Positions 59,845 through 64,000 of a stretch of 64,000 bases of DNA are shown here, in pieces. Numbering within the stretch: the first letter of the stretch is position 1; each line of letters opens with the position of its first letter. A model generated the notes under the pieces. The model did no database searches, was not told where the DNA came from, and saw only the letters and a list, made by a program, of their open reading frames with translations. The stretch is from Ailurus styani (taxonomy: Eukaryota > Chordata > Mammalia > Carnivora > Ailuridae): NCBI GenBank assembly GCA_002007465.1, contig LNAC01000109.1, positions 1,521,934-1,585,933 of the forward strand, read 5' to 3'. Both the position numbers and the translations under genes were made by a program.

Positions 59845-60055
59845 GGCGCCTGGGTGGCTCAGTGGGTTAAAGCCTCTGCTTTCGGCTCAGGTCATGATCT
59901 CAGCGTCCTGGGATCGTCCTGGGATCGAGGCCCGCATCAGGCTCTCTGCTCAGCAGGGAGTCTGCTTCCTCCTCTCCCTGTCTCTCTGCCTGCCTCTCTG
60001 CCTACTTGTAATCTCTCTCTCTGTGTCAAATAAATAAATAAAATCTTTAAAAAAA
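59845..60055 (+). mobile_element. Young Can-SINE with small internal duplication
   Basis: GGGCGCCTGGGTGGCTCAGTG to AATAAATAAATAAAATCTTT. GTCCTGGGATC occurs twice in tandem near 59906-59927. Flanks share attttatagtg. Confidence 0.96.
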
Positions 60056-60202
60056 TATATTTTATAGTGAGTCAGAGACTTCATGAAGATTTTCACACAT
60101 GCCATTTTCAGTCTAACAATAACAACAAAACGCAAAACAAAAAACACCACTGAGGTCCTTAATATTTTGTACTATGGTGATCTCTAAAATATTACTAAAC
60201 TG

Positions 60203-60405
60203 GGCGCTGGGGTGGTTCAGTCAGTTAAGCGTCTGCCTTCAGCTCAGGTCATGATCCCAAGGTCCTGGGATTGAGTTCCTTGTTGGGCTCCCTGCTCTGC
60301 AGGGCATCTGCTTTTCCCTCTGCCCCTCCCCCTACTCGTTCTCTCCATCTCTCTCTCCCTCTCAAATAAATAAATAAAATTCTTTTAAAAATAAATAAAA
60401 TATTA
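60203..60405 (+). mobile_element. Can-SINE
   Basis: GGGCGCTGGGGTGGTTCAGTC to AAATAAATAAATAAAATTC; aaaatattactaaa recurs on both flanks. Confidence 0.95.
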
Positions 60406-60639
60406 CTAAATTTTCAGTACTTGTGTTTCAAATTTAAGCTTCAAATCAGACTGGCAAATGGGGAAGGTACTATATTACACTGATCCTAGTTTTTTTTTTA
60501 TTACATTTTTACCCTACTTCTTTTTTGTATTTATATTTTGTTAATTTCAACAAGCATCTTTCCATTTCAATCTTACAACATATGATCTTAGATCAAGGAG
60601 GGAAAAAAATCTAGTGCAACCTCCTTGCTCCATTATGTT

Positions 60640-60760
60640 ATAAATGAGAAGCCCAACCCGGAAAGATAAGCTGTCTTGCTATGGTCATAAGGACAGTTAA
60701 TTTTATAACAAGCGGCTGGAATCCATATCTCCAAATTCCAAATTACCTCTTCCATGCACA
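60640..60760 (+). repeat. MIR-like relic
   Basis: 'tataaatgagaagcccaac' and 'gctgtcttgctatggtcat' follow the MIR core order with decay. Confidence 0.6.
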
Positions 60761-61680
60761 ATAACAATCAAAGAAAAGCAGGTTAAATAGAGGAACCCAA
60801 GGTAAATAATTACACAGTGATTAAAACTGTAATACCAGGCAATCTTCATGAGGCACTAAAATAACTGCCACCCACTGTAAACAAACTGAAGCCAAAGGAC
60901 AGTATCCTTTTTGTCCATAAAGCACAGATTGCAGGGGACACTGAGGAATACTTTATATATCAACATCAGTTATATTCTATGAAAAAAAATAAAGGATTTG
61001 GTTCAAAGAAAAAAATATGAATGAATTACAGGCCAAGTGTCCACATGAACACATAATTTGTGTCACAGAACTCTGCTGACAGGCACAATCAGGAGTCACA
61101 TCTCCTCTTAACAGCAAATAACAGCTCTCAGAGTTGAATTAAAACAACAGTTTAACTTAGTAAAATTTTAGTGAAATCCAAGACCTAGGACCCACTTCTC
61201 AACCAGGAGGAAATAAATTTAAACTGTTAGAGGTAACAGGCCCATTATTTTATTCTATTCTCAAAAACTTTATTGTCACAATTTCCTATAAACTGCTAAG
61301 GTTATCTCCGTTATTTTTACTTACAGAAAGCAATTAAGATCTACCCTACATAGTTACTTAAGTATGGTGAAATAAACTTCAAGACTGCAAAAATCATTAA
61401 CTTTCCTAACTCAATGTTTTGTACAAGAGCCATAACCACTAAATTCCAGCCAGATACCTGGGTCGATTAAAACTAAGAAAATATTCAACAGTACCTAAAA
61501 TAACTACCACTAGGATGCTGTCCATGGAACACTACAGACAGTATTTAGGACAGGTAATGGTATTCATTTCTGTAATTATTCAACAGGTTTCAGAGGTAAA
61601 AACAAAGTAATACTTTTACCAAGACAATCTTTCATCCAAACTTCTTCAGTTATTGACCTCTACCCCCCAAAAATCCAGTG

Positions 61681-61786
61681 GGAGGCATCTGGCTAGCTCA
61701 CTAGGTAAAACATGCAACTCTTAATCTTAGGGTCATGAGTTCGAGCCCCTTGTTGCATGCACAATCTACTTAAAAAAAAAAAAAAT
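61681..61786 (+). mobile_element. Old tRNA-type SINE
   Basis: GGAGGCATCTGGCTAGCTCAC, 'catgagttcgagccccttg', poly-A. Confidence 0.88.
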
Positions 61787-61788
61787 AG

Positions 61789-61950
61789 GGCTTCCTGGGT
61801 GGCTCAGGTCAAGATCCCAGGGTCTGGGCTTCCCTGCTCAGAGGGAAGACTGCTTCTCCCTCTCCCATTACCCACTCTCCCTCTCTCGCTATGTCTCCCT
61901 CTGTCAAATAATTTTTAAAAATCTTTAAAAATAAATAAATAAAATATATT
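61789..61950 (+). mobile_element. Can-SINE with internal deletion
   Basis: GGGCTTCCTGGGTGGCTCAGGTCAAGATC joins head directly to 'gctcaggtc'. It abuts the previous SINE. Confidence 0.92.
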
Positions 61951-62762
61951 TTAAAAATGCAGTGTGATTATCCTGTATTATGGATGGTCTTTTTCTGGGC
62001 CACTATTTAAGATCTCTTCCTCAGGTTTTTTGGTGTCAGTTCCAGTTCTTCTCCATTCTATGAGATCTAGTCTCAGATTATTATTTACATGTGAGGTAAA
62101 ACTCAAATTTACCAACTCACTTTATTAAGAAATCCTAAAGTCAAGTTTTGAAAAAATTAATGCTGAAGGCACCATCATAGTCTAAAGTATATAAACTAAC
62201 AGAAACATCTTCAGTAGGAAGTACAACATAATTTCAAGTATCACTTAATTCTAAGGAAAATGTAAAATGGCACCTCAGACTTTTAAATATAAATTGTAAC
62301 TGATAAAATAAATTTCCTCAAAATGATGAGTACAAACAGAAAAGTTAAAATTCATCATCTAAGATGTTACACATTTTGTGATAACAGGGTGCCTAAAATA
62401 AATGGAAAGGATCAAATAGTTCAATCAGATGACTTTATCCTAAACAAGATTTAGTTGCATTAAAATTAATTTAGGTCATCACATAATACTATATTCTGAC
62501 AATCTTCTAGGCTGCCTAAATCTTTCTACCTCTGAAACTGATGGTATTTAATACCTCCATGTTGTACCTATAATCACTAAGTAGTAAAAGCTAAAGAATC
62601 TGTTTCTCAGGAGAGGAAACTTTCATCCCTAAAATTTCAGTGTACTTTTACTATAATCAATTCTGATTGTAAACACAGAACTTGTGTCTTAAATTTCTTT
62701 CAACACGCTACCATTTGTTCTAGTTATGTCTACTTAGTATCTTCTACAAAAGACACATTTAA

Positions 62763-62956
62763 GGGCGCCTGGGTGGCTCAGTGGGTTAAAGCCTCTGCTT
62801 TCGGCTCAGGTCATGATCTCAGGGTCCTGGGATGGAGGCCCACATCGGGCTCTCTGCTCAGCAGGGAGCCTGCTTCCCCCTCTCTCTCTGCCTGCCTCTC
62901 TGCCTCCTTGTGATCTCTCTCCCGCTGTGAAATAAATAAACTCTTAAAAAAAAAAA
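62763..62956 (+). mobile_element. Young Can-SINE, target duplication
   Basis: GGGCGCCTGGGTGGCTCAGTG to poly-A. aaagacacatttaa recurs before and after. Confidence 0.97.
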
Positions 62957-63049
62957 AGACACATTTAAGTTAATTCACTGACCCTATTAATTTGTCTTCT
63001 CAAGGATACCAAAGAAATTAACTTGATGTGTTTATTACCAAAGCAGGAC

Positions 63050-63205
63050 ATTTGCCTGACACATTTTACAACGCAGAACTTTTTTTAACGTAACAGCTTA
63101 GAACTTGGAAAAACAAGGTAAATTGCTCAGGATTACAGAATTATTAAGTAGAATCTAATAGAGACCTGACTGATCTTAATTCTCCATGTTCTTTCAAACC
63201 ATACC
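63050..63205 (+). repeat. Possible MIR relic
   Basis: 'aggtaaattgctcaggatta' and following text weakly follow the MIR core. Confidence 0.3.
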
Positions 63206-63221
63206 ATCTACTGTAAAATTT

Positions 63222-63410
63222 ATTTTTTTAAAGATTTTATTTATTTATTTACTTGAGAGAGAGAGCGCATGAGAGGAGCAGTAGGCAGAGGGAGAAGCAG
63301 GCCCTCCCCACCCCAAGCAAGTAGCCTGATGTGGGAATCAATCCCAGGACCCTGGGATTATGACCTGAGCCAAAGGCAGATGCTTAACCAACTGAGCCAC
63401 CCAGGTGCCC
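63222..63410 (-). mobile_element. Can-SINE
   Basis: AAAGATTTTATTTATTTATT to GAGCCACCCAGGTGCCCC; aaattta-type flanks. Confidence 0.94.
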
Positions 63411-63467
63411 CAAATTTAATCAGATTGTTAATGTTTCCCAAATTCCAATATTCACAATATTTATTTT

Positions 63468-63661
63468 TTTTTTAAAGGTTTTATTTATTTGACACAGAGA
63501 GATCAGATCACAAGTAGGCTGAGAGGCAGGCAGAGAGAGAGAGGAGGAAGCAGGCTCCGTGAATTGTGTAAGACTGATGAATCGTAGACCTCCCAGGACC
63601 CTGAGATCATGACCTGAGCCAAAGGCAGAGGCTTTAACCCACTGAGCCACCCAGGCGCCCC
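63468..63661 (-). mobile_element. Young Can-SINE carrying a foreign 34-base block
   Basis: T-run to GAGCCACCCAGGCGCCC, flanked by 'aatattcacaatattta' on both sides. Positions 63559-63592 are not SINE: they are identical to L1 3' UTR sequence at 63884-63917. Confidence 0.96.
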
Positions 63662-63809
63662 CAATATTCACAATATTTAAATGTCAGAAAAACATTTAGT
63701 TTTCTGAGATTCAGACAAACTATAATGGGATTTTTAGATGCACACGCTAACCTTCATTCTAAAAAATAAAAATCCCCAGCCTCAAGAGAAAAAAATCCTT
63801 AATTCTAAT

Positions 63810-63965
63810 AGAGTTTTGGAGGTGGGAGGGATGGGGTGGCTGGGTGATGGACACTGGGGAGGGTATGTGCTATGGTGAGTGCTGTGAATTGTGTAAGACT
63901 GATGAATCGTAGACCTCTACCCCTGAAACAAATAATATATTATATGTTAATAAAAAATAAATTTT
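63810..63965 (+). mobile_element. Carnivore L1 3' UTR end
   Basis: 'gggatggggtggctgggtg', 'gtatgtgctatggtgagtg', 'ctctacccctgaaacaaat', 'atgttaataaaaaataaa': the usual 3' terminus of caniform L1. Confidence 0.87.
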
Positions 63966-64000
63966 TTTTAAAAGAGAGTTTCATTATCCCCAAAGTATTA

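Overview
This is vertebrate nuclear DNA from a caniform carnivore. About 72 copies of tRNA-derived Can-SINE/SINEC elements are scattered through it (start like GGCGCCTGGGTGGCTCAG, tail like AATAAATAAATAAAATCTTT). The abundant young subfamily with the pyrimidine block CTGCCTGCCTCTCTGCC points to a mustelid (ferret, mink, marten, badger or otter group). The species call rests only on SINE flavour.

The window carries one recognised gene: the N-terminal half of GTF2I, encoding the general transcription factor II-I (TFII-I, also BAP-135/SPIN), on the minus strand. Fourteen coding exons lie between 50357 and 3141. All have canonical AG/GT borders and consistent reading phase, and together they give 1304 coding bases (434 complete codons plus 2 bases). 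The start codon is at 50352-50350. Exon 1 (5' UTR and promoter) lies beyond 64000, and the rest of the protein (I-repeats 3 to 6 and the C terminus) lies before position 1. In order the exons encode an N-terminal leucine-zipper region, I-repeat 1 (with its 184-base exon), a linker built from small exons that include the known alternatively spliced ones, the nuclear-localisation/basic segment, and I-repeat 2 (66- plus 184-base exons).

Layout on + coordinates: 1-3140 is a partial intron; 3141-20098 holds the I-repeat 2, NLS and alternative-linker exons; 20099-29577 is a large intron filled by a nested old L1, a MER5A and SINEs; 29578-29655 is the Tyr-248 exon; 29656-36819 is a SINE/L1-rich intron; 36820-37398 has two small linker exons; 37399-42236 is an intron with a 46-base assembly gap; 42237-50357 holds I-repeat 1 and the N terminus; 50358-64000 is part of intron 1 with no coding sequence found.

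No RNA gene, CpG island, CRISPR array or microbial system was found. The most useful odd observations are a 34-base piece of L1 3' UTR replacing exactly 34 bases inside a SINE (63559-63592), isolated N bases that coincide with scrambled SINEs, a SINE inserted 27 bases from the donor of the first I-repeat 2 exon, strong antisense bias of SINEs in the central introns, and two unidentified ORF-bearing stretches (about 30270-30900 and 33269-33535).
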